Counted from the stretch's first letter, positions 1 to 11,105 are shown. The stretch is 64,000 nucleotides of DNA from Hyaloscypha bicolor E (GCF_002865645.1 NW_020194685.1:1130807-1194806), one strand, 5' to 3'. A program made the numbers and translations. Notes: generated from the letters alone by a model not told the origin.

Positions 1-1
1 T

Positions 2-1957
2 CAGAGCTATGGTGGAGCATTAGGAGGGAGTCCCATGCCCGGCACTGGTATGAATCCTTCACTCGCGTTCAATCTACCCCACGGACAGAATGGTCACTCA
101 TATGGTCAGGGTCAGGGCTATGAATACGTCTCTCACGGCAACAGCTCGAGTGTCCAGTCACACTCCGCCTCTGGACAGGACTCTTGGTCTCAAATGTTTC
201 AACCCAGCGGTCCAGATGGCTTCATGAGCGCATATAATCCAAGCATCACCAATTCTCACGTATCCATCAAAACCGAGCCCTCCATCACCAACTCCGCCCA
301 CGTCATCTTCTCTGGCATTTATCCTGGCATCGCTACCTCGTCAAGCATTCCTTCCTGGAACCTTCAGAATGACCCACTGGAAGAAATCTCCAGCAGACTT
401 ATTTACTTCTGCTTTCCAAGCGAGCAAATTATTGGTCGCAGCAACGACATTCGAACCTATTTGTCGGCAGACAACATCAAGCACTTTTTAGAACACTTCA
501 CCAGTTTTCAAGGTCACTTCCCCATTCTCCATATACCTACCTTTAGGATTGCCGAAGCTTTCGACGGTCTGCTTCTCGCTATGATTTGCATTGGTGCAGT
601 GTATTCTTCGCGCATGGCATCAACACAAGTACGCGAGATGATGGAACTCGCCAAGTCTGTCATAGAGCGCAATTCGCCAATTTATTCCATAGTATCACGA
701 GAGCAAACCAGGGACAGTGGCTTTGGTGACGAAACCATTGGTTCAAGTACGATTGGCTCAAGCAAGTCAGACCTAGAGCAGATAACCGCTATATTCATGA
801 TGCAAGTATTGTTTACGTGGCATGGTACTCCCCTTCAACGTGAGAAGGCGCGCCGCGAATTTCCTTTGGTTGCTGAGATTGCGAGAAGGGCTGGCCTGAC
901 GAAACCGATGACAAGTTCGCCATTCAGCGTCTTGCACCAGCCGAATGCTACGGTCGAGAACTTCAACGCCGCAAGCTTTGATTGGAATGCTTGGGTTGAG
1001 CAAGAGAAGCGTTCGAGACTTATGCTTTCTATATTTCTTGAGGACATTGCATTATCATTGTACTTCAACATGACGCCACAATTTGAAAAGGACGAAATTC
1101 GACTTCCACTACCTGCGGATGATGCTGCTTGGGATGCCGCAACCTCTGCTGAATGTGCTGAGGCGCTTGGTCTCCATGGTCCGGTCGTAGCTCGCTCGAG
1201 GAACCCTGAAGGCAGTCGCCGCCCGAAGCAACCCGAAATGCACTCTGCTTTGAATGCCTTGATGCACAATGTTTGGGACCTTCAACCGGGAACAACCAAT
1301 CTTTATTCGAAGTTTATCTTGGTACATGCGTTGCATATTGAGCTGTGGACAGCTCTACGCCAGATGAGTCTCCAGGAATCTGATCAGCTTAATCCCCAGA
1401 ACCTGTCATTCCCTTCTAGTGGTACAAGCACCCCGATCAACCAACACGACTGGGTACAACGCGTAGACCCTACCAGCAGCGGTCTCCATAGTGCAAGCAC
1501 CAGTGGGAGAGCGACACCTGTCATTGAAGCATCCAGCCAATCATCGCTTTTGAGAAGTATCAACAGTGCATTTGATAAGTGGAAGAAAGCTTGGGATGAG
1601 GATATGGCAGCTCAGTATCCGCCATCATCCATGCGCTATCATCGTTTCGGCTTCTGTCGGGATGCTGTGCATTTCTATTGGCTTGCAAAATACCTTATGA
1701 AGAACAATCACTCGATGGACTGGAAAATCGCTCCAGACCAGCGGTTTGCACAGGTCATTAATCTCTTGAAGTCGGTCAAATCCTGGGTTGTTTCAGATAG
1801 CGCGAAGCGGGGCGAGGAGCTCGGCAGTGTCAGTGACATTGGCAGTGACTACGGTGCGACGGACTTGACTTTAGACATGGCGCAGCTTTTCAGACCGATC
1901 AACAAGCAAATCGATTCTCCGGTTCCGGGCGTTCATACAAGCATCGGGGCGGCTTAG
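2..1957 (+). CDS. Fungal-specific transcription factor domain protein, 5' end outside window
   Basis: The frame is open from base 2, so the N-terminus lies upstream; the first ATG seen is at 35. About 640 residues are visible. A Ser/Gln/Gly-rich segment opens the visible part. From roughly residue 115 there is a helical region typical of the fungal transcription-factor middle domain (PF04082-like): a stretch with HFTSFQGHFPILHIPTF followed by a hydrophobic LLLAMICIGAVY helix. Later there are Ser/Thr-rich linkers and a further helical region. No zinc-binding motif is visible; in such proteins a C2H2 or Zn2Cys6 DNA-binding domain would sit N-terminal, outside the window. A run of about 11 T follows the stop codon. 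Family call is inferred from the domain pattern; target genes cannot be told. Confidence 0.75.
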   Translation, partial: QSYGGALGGSPMPGTGMNPSLAFNLPHGQNGHSYGQGQGYEYVSHGNSSSVQSHSASGQDSWSQMFQPSGPDGFMSAYNPSITNSHVSIKTEPSITNSAHVIFSGIYPGIATSSSIPSWNLQNDPLEEISSRLIYFCFPSEQIIGRSNDIRTYLSADNIKHFLEHFTSFQGHFPILHIPTFRIAEAFDGLLLAMICIGAVYSSRMASTQVREMMELAKSVIERNSPIYSIVSREQTRDSGFGDETIGSSTIGSSKSDLEQITAIFMMQVLFTWHGTPLQREKARREFPLVAEIARRAGLTKPMTSSPFSVLHQPNATVENFNAASFDWNAWVEQEKRSRLMLSIFLEDIALSLYFNMTPQFEKDEIRLPLPADDAAWDAATSAECAEALGLHGPVVARSRNPEGSRRPKQPEMHSALNALMHNVWDLQPGTTNLYSKFILVHALHIELWTALRQMSLQESDQLNPQNLSFPSSGTSTPINQHDWVQRVDPTSSGLHSASTSGRATPVIEASSQSSLLRSINSAFDKWKKAWDEDMAAQYPPSSMRYHRFGFCRDAVHFYWLAKYLMKNNHSMDWKIAPDQRFAQVINLLKSVKSWVVSDSAKRGEELGSVSDIGSDYGATDLTLDMAQLFRPINKQIDSPVPGVHTSIGAA

Positions 1958-2566
1958 ACTTGATTTGGGTGGCACTTTTTTTTTTTTAGAGGACTTTTGC
2001 CTTCGAGGCAGCATTGCATCGGCGTTCTTACTTTCAACTATTTTCGACCTACCTGTCTCGACCCTTGTCGATGACCGGTACTTGAACGAAATTAAAAGTT
2101 TTACCCTTTCCCCTGATGGTACATATTGCATTTGATGGCGAAGGACGGTCAAATTGCTGGGGTTATTGCACGAGCCGGTGTGTTTTTATGGCAATATGAG
2201 ATGAGAGCCTGGACGTGGCGATGAGGTGATGACGATGAACTTGCATTATAGACTGGGCTGGCTTCGCATTCGATGCTGTTGTTGATGTTGATGACAAATT
2301 ATTTTAAGGGAGCACCCGACTTGCTTCCTCTGTTATGGCTTAGACTTTGCATATATTAGACACTGAACGAAAAATGGATGAATTTTAGATTCCCACATTT
2401 AATGTGTCATGTCTCGTGGTGGCCAGAAAAGGCATCCCAAATTCTCCATCTTCCAAGTCAACGTGGACTATTTCAATTGGATCCCGTTGGAGAGTTCCTT
2501 CGATTTGGGATTGAAGCCGAACTATCTGATGATACTTAACGGAAAGAAGAAAAGAACGATTGAAAA
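1958..2566. other. Intergenic region between convergent genes
   Basis: This is the 3' flank of the transcription factor gene and of the convergent F-box gene. It has a poly-T run near 1977-1987 and no credible coding sequence; it probably holds two 3' UTRs. Confidence 0.6.
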
Positions 2567-4045
2567 TTAATCTATGACATACTCCCGCAGTCTCTCCTCA
2601 AGTTCAGCATGGTCCAAGACCCAACGTTCCCCGCTCTCTACCGCCACTAGATCTCCTTGGATCCTAAGCTCTTTTAAATCCAGCTCAGTCCTTAGCCGAC
2701 CAAAGAGTCCCCTGAAGCTGCCTTCTTTTAAATGCAACCCTCCATTCGAAGGTTGGTGTGGCGCTCTGACGCCTAGTCCACCAAGTTGCAAGATCTTCAA
2801 GCTCTCCTGCGCCGTGAGAAAATCCCCCAGCTCCATCTCCGTGCTGACGATCCCCTTTAATGTCAGTTCTACCAGACTCGAGAATCGATGGCCCGCTTCC
2901 CTGAACAAGGATAAGAGTGGTGAGATGTCGATTTTCTTCCTTCCCTCGAATGCAAAATCTAGACGCTGAAGTGACGCAGCAGCTCGGAGACAGTGAGATA
3001 GGTTTTGGAATGCCTGAGGAGAATGCAGGTTATTTGGCATGTCGCTGTAATCAATAGCCAACTTCAACGTCGTGAGAGATTGGAAGGCTGTTGAGAGAAG
3101 GGAGTTCACGATTGCCTTCTGGGCGAAGAATTCGAAGGGTAAGCGGTCGTGGGAGAGATTCTTGATGCGGATGGTCGAGACGTTCGAGGATATGGCTGTG
3201 AGAACATTGGTAAAGCGTTCTGTAGTCGCAACCCGAGGAAGGAGACGGCTCGAGGGGATTCGCCAGATATCCTTCAGGAGTTCGGGGTGCCTCTCCTCTT
3301 CGAAGGGACAGGTTGTAAGCGTTACTTCGATACTCCTTAGATTCGGTAGCCTGCCGAAGATTGTTGTGAGTGTATTTGTTTCACATGATGTTGGAAGGTA
3401 ACGCTCCTTGTCTTCTTTGAGCTGAGCGTAAATGCCCCAAGCAGAGGTTTGCGCCTCCAGACGGGACTCCGGTTCTCGCATGTACTGCAAGAAGTAGGTG
3501 TTGTGACGAGCATGATATTCATTAAGTTCTCCGTGATTGAGAATTAGACTTCGAACCCTATGCTTGAAACTTGGATGTTGCGAGAGAGCCTGAAGTCGAG
3601 GGATATCGGGGCAGTGTGGTAGTGAAGTGAAGACCGACGAGATTAAATATTCCTCCCCAAGATCTGCCCAGGCTTTAGACGTGAGTCTTAGAGATTTGAG
3701 GGACGGAATGTCGGCGTGTCGAATAACGGCTCGACGAAGTTCAATGGGAAGATGCTCCATAAGTGAGAAAACTTGGAGTTTCTTGGGAAGGCGGTTATGA
3801 GAGTTTTCATAAATATCCTTCAAGCTCAGCCCTGTCCACCATTTCCAGATTTCGTGTTCAGCAGGCTCGGAGGCTGAAGCGCTGTCTAAGATCGAATTCG
3901 GACCGAGCACTTTTATACTCGATGGTTTTTCTCTTCGAATTCTTGGACGAGGTACCAAATGACGCTCAATAACCTCAATAGCGGTAGCATTCAGCTGTTC
4001 CTCAACCCGGCCGGAAACTGAGGGGTGATGAGCTTCTTCCCCCAT
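2567..4045 (-). CDS. F-box domain protein
   Basis: A single-exon gene of 492 residues. Around residues 90-135 it has the F-box pattern: MEHLPIELRRAVIRHADIPS, then a LRLTSKAW helix. F-box proteins usually bind Skp1 and recruit substrates to an SCF ubiquitin ligase. The remainder contains weak leucine-rich stretches (e.g. LPNLRSIEVTL, LTTLKLAIDY, LKILQLGGLG) that may form a degenerate LRR substrate-binding region. The start at 4045 is the first ATG of the long frame and adds about 90 poorly ordered residues before the F-box; a start nearer the F-box is possible. It diverges from the small gene at 4306, with 260 bp between starts. The substrate is unknown. Confidence 0.75.
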   Translation of the reverse strand: MGEEAHHPSVSGRVEEQLNATAIEVIERHLVPRPRIRREKPSSIKVLGPNSILDSASASEPAEHEIWKWWTGLSLKDIYENSHNRLPKKLQVFSLMEHLPIELRRAVIRHADIPSLKSLRLTSKAWADLGEEYLISSVFTSLPHCPDIPRLQALSQHPSFKHRVRSLILNHGELNEYHARHNTYFLQYMREPESRLEAQTSAWGIYAQLKEDKERYLPTSCETNTLTTIFGRLPNLRSIEVTLTTCPFEEERHPELLKDIWRIPSSRLLPRVATTERFTNVLTAISSNVSTIRIKNLSHDRLPFEFFAQKAIVNSLLSTAFQSLTTLKLAIDYSDMPNNLHSPQAFQNLSHCLRAAASLQRLDFAFEGRKKIDISPLLSLFREAGHRFSSLVELTLKGIVSTEMELGDFLTAQESLKILQLGGLGVRAPHQPSNGGLHLKEGSFRGLFGRLRTELDLKELRIQGDLVAVESGERWVLDHAELEERLREYVID

Positions 4046-4305
4046 TTTTGTAGTGAAGGCGTCGAAATGAGAGCAACTGCGAGGAGAATGACAGACTTAC
4101 TAGAACTTTCTTTTACTTAAACACTTGTCTGCTTGTGGGTGAGGCTGAAAGCTGAAACGAGACATCTACTACGGGTGAAGAATGTAGGGCTGTCGTCGAT
4201 AGCGGGGCTCCAAAGGGCGAAGGGCAAGGGGCGACCACTCGCCTCGGAGCTTTCCCAACGACCATCATTCTCGCCACTTCCTCCACAACAGCAAATCGAC
4301 CCACA

Positions 4306-4576
4306 ATGTCTCTCTTCCAGTAGGTTGTGCTCCAGAGCCATCTACCTCCGTGGCAGCTTCACAGTCCGCTAACATACCCCAAGAAGCTTCCGCAACCTCC
4401 CCCAAAAAACTCGCATCGGAGTCGGGCTAGCTTTTCTCGCATGGGGCGCAGTTGGCCTCTACATATCAGACACCGCGGAGAAGAAGCTAGGATTCGAACC
4501 TAGTCAGAAGGATAAAGATGCTTTGGAAGCTGTGGTCCCGAAGATTACGCTGGTGGAGCGAGATGGGGAGAGCTAA
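4306..4576 (+). CDS. Small single-pass membrane protein, two exons
   Basis: Exons 4306-4319 and 4384-4576 give a 68-residue protein. The first exon holds only four full codons plus two bases (MSLF, CA), so it is invisible to simple ORF finding. The intron 4320-4383 (64 nt) has a GTAGGT donor, a CGCTAAC branch site and a CCAAG acceptor. The protein opens with a basic amphipathic stretch (FRNLPQKTR), then one hydrophobic segment (VGLAFLAWGAVGLYISD, about residues 18-35), and ends in a charged tail with KDKDALEAVVPKI. This layout fits a small mitochondrial inner-membrane or ER protein. I recall similar short proteins in other Pezizomycotina but no assigned function. Frame, splice signals and phase all agree, so the model is good; the role is unknown. 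Confidence 0.7.
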
Positions 4577-5364
4577 GAGCAGATGGAAGACATCAGACAA
4601 AATATCCGTTGGCTACAATGAGAAAACGCTGGATGGAATTGGGGTGATTGACGGCGAAGATTGAACCCTGATCCATCTCCTTTCACTGTTCTGGTTTATC
4701 GGAATGGGGTCGGCTCCTGGTGGGAAGTTTAAGAGTTTGGCTGAGGGCTTGATATCAGGAGATATGCCTGTCGGTCAATGACATTGATGGCCCACTCCAT
4801 TGGGGCCTTGGCATTGGGCTCAAGGTATGGAAGTGGCTGGAGTTGTGCGGGATCTGGGGGACAAGGATGCTTGATACAACGCTTGGTCGGGTCCATTGTT
4901 ACCTCGAAAAGGGGTGTTCAGTGCAGGACCAAGAAAGACACAGACGTTTCAAGCTTGCAGAAATGGATACGTCTATTTTGAAGCATTTCTACTGGGCAAT
5001 GGTCAAGTACCAGATTTTGGAACAGTCTCGTCTCTTATTATTCCTTGAAAATAGTGCCTTTGTAACGTCTTATGTGCTGTTTGGAAAGCCGTTTTAATTG
5101 TGGCTTGCATGTGCCAAGACATTGGGGACCAGAAGTCACTTGCGCAGATATCGGGGTTTTCAACCAGGGTTCATATTTCCCGTAGACACGCGCATTTTGG
5201 AAGTCCAAAGTGGCTCACGATTCAGCTAAGAATATTACCATACAAATTTGCACTCCGTGTAGACACCAAGTGCGATCATACCGATCATGCTATAAGCAGA
5301 GCAAGATTCCCAAACGAGAATGCGACTTTCAAGTACCATAGCATGTAATCCACATATGGCTTCA
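4577..5364. other. Intergenic region
   Basis: About 790 bp with only short overlapping frames lacking codon or domain structure. Probably the 3' flanks of the small membrane protein gene and of the decayed gene that follows. Nothing further seen. Confidence 0.5.
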
Positions 5365-6709
5365 TTATCGCTCCTCCTTGGCAAATCCAACGGTCGAGGT
5401 TATACGAATCCAATCCTCATCGCTATCCCCTCTGCTACCGGCCCTGCTTACCATTGATGTTGCGCCTGATCTCCCAGCCCCAAGCGCTTTAAGATCAAAC
5501 GTAAGCATCTCCTGGCCATAGTGATTGGTAGAAATAACGACAGTATGAGTTGAGCGCTGTTGTGTTCGCTGTCGAGAACCTTGGAATATATGAGAGCGCA
5601 CAGTAGCCAATGGGCTGAAAATTTGGGGAAGATAGCTTGTGAAGAACGGCTTAGTCGCCAGGATCGAGGCACAAATCCGGTTTGGTTAGTTATTTTGCAA
5701 ATAGGAAGAAAGGAGGAAAGGTCTACCATTCATGGTTAGAACACACCCTTCCAATGTATAATTCTACGGCACTTGTAATCCAGACTGAAAACGAATTCCA
5801 TGTCTGATCATACTGCTTAATGGCCCTAGACATGAAATACGTCCGGATTACCCCAGCGATGCAAGACATAAAACCAAGGCTGAATAGAAGAATGACAATG
5901 ATTACCTGTCTAGCTGGTAGTTGCAAAGTCCAAACGATTCGGATCGGGAGAAGGACAACAATCAAGTCAGTCAGAGTATTGGTGACTCCTATAACGAAAA
6001 GAGACCAAGTCTGGTTAATGTAATTGGAATCTGGAACCTTCGTAATTTTCCAATAGTCTTGCGGTGGTCTAGATTTGGGAGGATGAAGTCAGGTTAACAA
6101 GCACGGTAACGCAGGTACGAGCGCCCAGTATGACTCTCTCACCTGCACTAAAAGATCACCGTAAGGCTGAACACACTGCCCTTCTGGCACAAATGCTGAT
6201 GGCTAGGCATGTGATTCTGCGCCAAAACAGGGTGGCACTTGATAGCATTCTCCGCACCAACACAAGCATGGATAGCCTCGAGAGCGTATGCAAGCCGCGG
6301 CAAAGACGACCTCCGTAGCCAATACCATTTTGAGACCGGTGACAACACGGCTAACGGGTATGTCATACACAGGGCGTACCTGAAGGAATTTAACGTCCGC
6401 AAGAACGCTTATGACTAATAAGGATGATGCCGGTATCTATCCAAACATAGAGTCAGTGAGATAAAAGTTCCAATGTTAGAAAGGGGGGACCACATGCTAG
6501 AGCAAGTAAAATAAAACATCATTGGCCCCAAAAGAGCTTCTCAGAGAGGTTCGAGTGAAGATTCGAAAGCCAATGAAAAATAGCAACAGTGCGGAGAGAA
6601 CGATATTGAGGATAACACTAGCACTGCCCCTCGTTTTGGGGTTAACATAGTTTGGAGCTGGCCAAGAATGGATTACACCCAGAGGCGGTGGCTGCATGCT
6701 CGGTGTCAT
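5365..6709 (-). pseudogene. Decayed fungal rhodopsin-domain (PTH11-like) integral membrane protein gene
   Basis: Read on the minus strand, the pieces match the seven-helix fungal rhodopsin-domain family (PF20684): an N-terminal helix with FIGFRIFTRTS, a segment with VYDIPVSR...GLKMVLATEVVFAAAC, a helix region with DLIVVLLPIRIVW and SLGFMSCIAGVIRTYF, and a Ser/Gly-rich cytoplasmic tail ending near 5365. The pieces do not join. A TAG stop lies at 6497-6499 with no canonical GT donor before it. Near 6285-6292 the frame shifts between FAAAC and the expected continuation (LSRLSMLVLVRRML). Near 5690 the expected exon (ICASILATKPFFTSYLPQIF) lacks an AG acceptor. Several independent lesions argue for a pseudogene rather than an odd gene model; assembly errors or unusual introns could explain one of them, hardly all. 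Confidence 0.6.
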
Positions 6710-7552
6710 GTTGTGAGACTCTAATATAATCCTGAGGAACTGTAAACGAAGGTTGAAATAGTCGGAAGTTTAAAGGACAAGAAAGACGGCAATGATCAAC
6801 TAATGAAAGAAAGTATAATGAGGGGGAACACCGAGAAAAGGGAACGAGTCCTGTTTGGTCTCTGGAGCGAGGTTGTGAGCCACTTGGGCTCTTGTTGCGC
6901 CAAAGGGCTGGAGAGACCCATCAAATCTACTCATGGAACTCTCCTGCAGAAGATCTGTACTCCGCAACTGTCCGTGCCGAGTCAATGCTGGTATGGAGGG
7001 TACTTTTCGAGATGCAAGGAATGCGGTCAACCACGTTGTGTGGTGGGAACTAGGCCAAAGGGTGCATGCATTTCAACGCCTCTCGGTCACCTGCTCCCAT
7101 CAGCATTTTCAACAGTCACAATACTTGAGCCGAATCTAATGAGTTAGTCATTCTTATCTTCCTGCTCGAGCCTCTGCTAGATCTATCGTGCTCGTGGTGG
7201 CTTGCTTGTGGTCGAATAAAGTCTAATTGCCTCGAGTCCAGGTCCTACCTGCTGGGTCCGTCGACGTTTTTCCTCGCAATCAGCCGGCCGAAGGATAGGG
7301 GAGATCGGACGAACCCTAGCAACCTCTGAGCGCTCCTGCCCTCTCCATGACCCAGAGAAACCCCTTAAAGTGACTTTCAATGCTGAGGGGGCACACTCTT
7401 CAGTTGGGAAATTAGCTGCTTGTGAACAAAACATCCATTGTCAAGGCAACAGGTTGGAGCGGCGGGAAAGGAGGTCAGCGAAGTCTATTTCGTGACGGAG
7501 CAGCTTGCTCTTGTGGTTTTCGTACTACAATACATGCCCCGTTTGATGGTAT
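6710..7552. other. Intergenic region
   Basis: Upstream of the decayed receptor gene and downstream of eIF3g. Short frames on both strands overlap each other and show no recognisable protein. Presumably an old promoter plus the eIF3g 3' UTR. Confidence 0.5.
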
Positions 7553-8543
7553 CTACGCAGCTTTCTTGGCAAATTCAACTCTCAAGATCAGATGCTTAAA
7601 GCCATAACCATCCATCTTCTCGCACGCTTTGGCAGCATCTGTTCTTTCCTGAAAACTAATGAACGCAAAGCCCTTTGCAAGACCAGTTTCTCTGTCCTTG
7701 GCGAGAAAGACTCTGGTGACACGGCCGAACCGCTCAAACATATCTCGGAGCTCCTGTTCTTCTGCCATTTCGGAGACCTGTCATATGTTAGTATGTGTAG
7801 ATGTAGAAGAAAGAACGGAATATACATTTGTAACACGAAGCGTAGACTCGTCGTTCCGCTCATACTTGCCACCACCCATTCTGTCTCCCCCACTTGCTGC
7901 AGCACCGTTTCGCATGTGTGGCGGAACATAGGAGCTTTTTCCTGATCCGAGGCCGCCGGGTCCCTCAACAACATCAGCAGGTCCAGCAGCCACATCTGCA
8001 GACCCCTCTTCTCCAACTGGAGCCATAGTATCCTTGAACGGACATCTCGCAGTGAAATGCTCGCCGTTACAAATACGACATTTGACTTTCTTGTCCTTGA
8101 GCTTGTCCTTCATGCTTCCGGCCTCAGTCTTCTCCTCCTTCGCATCCTTCCGCCAGTTCGTGCTCGGTCTGAATATGATGTTCTCTCCTACGCTCGTTGT
8201 ATCTGATGCAGGGCCAGCTCCGTCCTTTGCTGAGAGACCAAACTTTGACCATTGCTTCCGCTCGGCAACGCGTGGATTGACAACTTCTTTGTGTGTGGTA
8301 AACCGAATTCGACGAGTCGTCTTAACCTTCTTCCCATCCTCGTTGAACCTATAACTGATGATTGTCTTAGTGCCATCTTTGTTTGTGGTGACGGTCTGGG
8401 GAGGGAGGGCGTCGTTGGCGGTATCATCGAGCTCTTCGTCGTCAGCCCAGTCTGGGCGACTGTCACGGTGTCAGACGGTGATCATAGCATAGAGTAAAAC
8501 AGGGTGGAGGGGACGGAAGGTCTTACCTTGCGACTTTGGACAT
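7553..8543 (-). CDS. TIF35: Translation initiation factor eIF3 subunit g
   Basis: Exons (minus strand) 8527-8543, 8459-7826 and 7777-7553 join in phase to 291 residues, the usual fungal length. The tiny first exon encodes MSKVA. The N-terminal half carries the eIF3g domain, including the acidic DWADDEE start and the NWRKD segment. A CCHC-type zinc knuckle follows with C133, C136, H140 and C145. A Gly-rich linker leads to a C-terminal RRM (about 205-288) with RNP-1-like KGFAFISF and RNP-2-like LRVTNVSE. The subunit is part of the eIF3 complex on the 40S ribosome and acts in scanning and reinitiation. The RRM is split by a 48-nt intron (7778-7825: GTATAT donor, CTAAC branch, CAG acceptor). Identification is firm. 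Confidence 0.95.
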
Positions 8544-9155
8544 TTTTGAGGTTGATCTGGTGGGGCTCGCGGGGTGTCTTCAGCGGTGCCTTCTTGAGAT
8601 GTTTTCTGATGTCTTTGATGTTTTCAGAAGAGTCCAGGATACCTTCTGCTCGATATCTGAGGTGTTTATCAGGTTCAGTCGTCCAAGGCGTGGTTGTGTT
8701 GTCAAGGGGCGAGCATGACTCTCGCGCTCACAAAATATAAATCGCATCGTGCGGTTGACGCCTTCCCAAACCCCGCTTAGCCCATCCCCGTCTAGTCTTG
8801 CCTTTCACGTGATACAGATCCAAGACCCGACATACTCAAACCAAGGATTTGAGAGTGTTCTGGCTTCGTTGATTGGGTCATAGTTTATGCATGCTCACAT
8901 GCGGCATCACTTAATGAATCCTGCCTTTATTGGTGTCATTAAGCAGAAGATGTGCCTTTTTCTGTATCAAACGCCAAGGCATGCACCCCGACCGAGCGAG
9001 TCCGTCGTGGAGTAAATAGCCTAATCTGGTTCATCATTATGATCTATAATTTACAAATATATCTACTTCGAGGACCCAACTCCAATCCTCTCAGTGATCA
9101 TTAGGTATGTGATGGTTTGACCTGCAAAGGCGGCCGGAGGAGCTTCGGCAGCCAA
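8544..9155. other. Intergenic region between eIF3g and the transposon
   Basis: Holds the eIF3g promoter and 5' leader. No ORF with recognisable content and no structured repeat seen. Confidence 0.5.
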
Positions 9156-9157
9156 TA

Positions 9158-9180
9158 CAGCAGAACCTCGCTATAGCGAT
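9158..9180 (+). repeat. Left terminal inverted repeat of the pogo-type element
   Basis: Begins CAGCAGAACCTCG directly after the TA target duplication. It pairs with 11218-11240 with two mismatches out of 23. Confidence 0.9.
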
Positions 9181-9338
9181 CCCCGATATAGCGATATCCT
9201 TAGTAATACGATACGGCCGTAGGGTCCTGCACTTTTTTAGCCTTAGGCTTACGATATCCTTGGCATTACGATTATCGTAAGGTTTTTCGGTCCCAACCCT
9301 TAATTTTTGGTGGTATATCGTTCTACTTTAGCCTGAAA

Positions 9339-11105
9339 ATGGATTAATTTATTAATACTCCAGGGCCCTCCGGTACCTCTCAGGCTCTCGATCTCACCGA
9401 ATCACAGCCCCTTGATCTTACCTCTGGTTCTCTAGCCCCTGAACAGCCCAAAAAAAAACGAAGAGGCATGACAGAAGCTGATCGCCGAGCGCTACAGAGG
9501 CACAAGCAATCCCATCCTAAAGCTACGTATACTAATCTTATTAAATGGTTCCAGGACGAGTTCCACTACAAAATTAACTAATCCACTATTTCCTTTAGCC
9601 TCAGTACTCAATTCGATTACCTTAATACTAATATACGAAAAGATATAAGCCTTACGGGTTAATGTTCGAGCCAATCTAATTAGCCTGATCTTGAATTAGT
9701 ACTCTTTAAATAATAGCAGAAGATGCAGTAGCAAAAAGTAATAATTACGGGCGATATTCTCAAGCAAAAGACATACGAAATCTGGCACCTTCTTCCCTAA
9801 TACTGCGAGTAACCAGAGCCTAAATAGTCTAATGGGTAGTTAACTAACTTTAAGAATCGCTTCTATATTAAGGAATATATTTACTATGGCAAAGGCGATA
9901 CGGCAGATATTAAAAGCCCTGAAAATATTAAGCAAATACAGGAAAATTAAGACCTGGCAGCCACATATCTTCCTGAGAACGTCTTGAATATGGATAAGAC
10001 TGGTTTATACTAGAAAATATTACTAAATCATATACTAGTAACTGAGGCTAGTAATAGGGGCAAAAGAAGCAAAGAGCGAATTACTCTTGCTCTCACAGTC
10101 AATACTACAGGTACTAATAAGTAGGAGCCTTGGTTAATTGGGAAAAGTAAGAACCCTCGATACTTTAAGCATATTAATTATTGACTTTTGGGTATATAAT
10201 ACCGGTATAATAATTCCAAGTAAATAACTGGTATTATCTATATAGAATATCTCTATTAGCTTAATCGCAAGTATTCTGCTCAAGGCCGGCATGTCCTTCT
10301 CTTTATAAATAACTTCTCAGGATATGAATATGGCATTAACCTCATTAGTAGAAAACGAGCTCTTTCTTACGTACGAGTGGAATGGCTACCTCCCAATATG
10401 ATATCGCATTAGTAACTGGCAGATCAGGGCATTATTAATACCTTTAAGCTTTATTATTACAAGTAATAGGTTAGTTATATAATTAAGTAATTTGAGGTAA
10501 ACAAGGACCCTAATAAAACAGTCACTTTGCTCCATGCGATTAACTAGATAGTATATGCTTGGAATAACCACGTTAAAGCTTCTATAATTACTAATTACTA
10601 GTACAAATCAAGTCTTATCGCAAAACCTCTTCTTGGTAGAGATCTCGATGCCCATGGCGAACTGGACGAGGAATGGGCTGCTTAACAAGCAAAAGACAAG
10701 GAAACCATTAAAGCCCTTTAATTGGCCATTCAGAGTACTACCTAATTTAACGATCCTCTTCCCATTAGCCAATTTATTACACCAATTGACGAGGCAATCG
10801 TGGAAGAAGAGAGTGTGACGCTGGAGGTAATTATAAATCGCTATGCTCGGGGAGGTTCAGGGGATACTTAGTCTGATATGGAGGGGGAGGAGCAGGAGGA
10901 AGAGATTAGGAAAGTGAAGCTAGCTAAAGTGATAGCTGCACTTGATTTGGTAAATCTTTATGAGAAGCAACAGGAGGATGGACAAAGTGAGGTTATACGT
11001 AAGCTTGACGCTTTGAAAGCTACGTTTATCCAAAGGAACGTGGGAAAAGCAAAGCAGGCTTATTTAGAGCTTTTAGGAGGTACTTTACAAGTAGTGAGGC
11101 GTTAG
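9339..11105 (+). pseudogene. Pogo/Fot1-type transposase, killed by nonsense mutations
   Basis: One frame runs 589 codons from ATG 9339 to the stop at 11105 with no net frameshift, but it carries many in-frame stops, e.g. codon 3 (9345-9347), 9579-9581 and 10011-10013. Order of domains: a Lys/Arg-rich N-terminus with a CENP-B/pogo-like helix-turn-helix (MTEADRRALQRHKQ, TNLIKWFQDEF); the DDE catalytic core with first Asp in NMDKTG (9993), second position changed to Asn in LFINNFSG (10308-10310), and third Asp retained in ADQGII (near 10440); and a charged coiled-coil C-terminus (10878-11105) that is still open. Stops sit where CAA, CAG or TGG would be expected, the pattern left by RIP. Confidence 0.85.

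Noticed and set aside
835..1269. 144-codon frame antisense to the transcription factor
   Set aside because: Shadow of the sense codons; no homology-like features.
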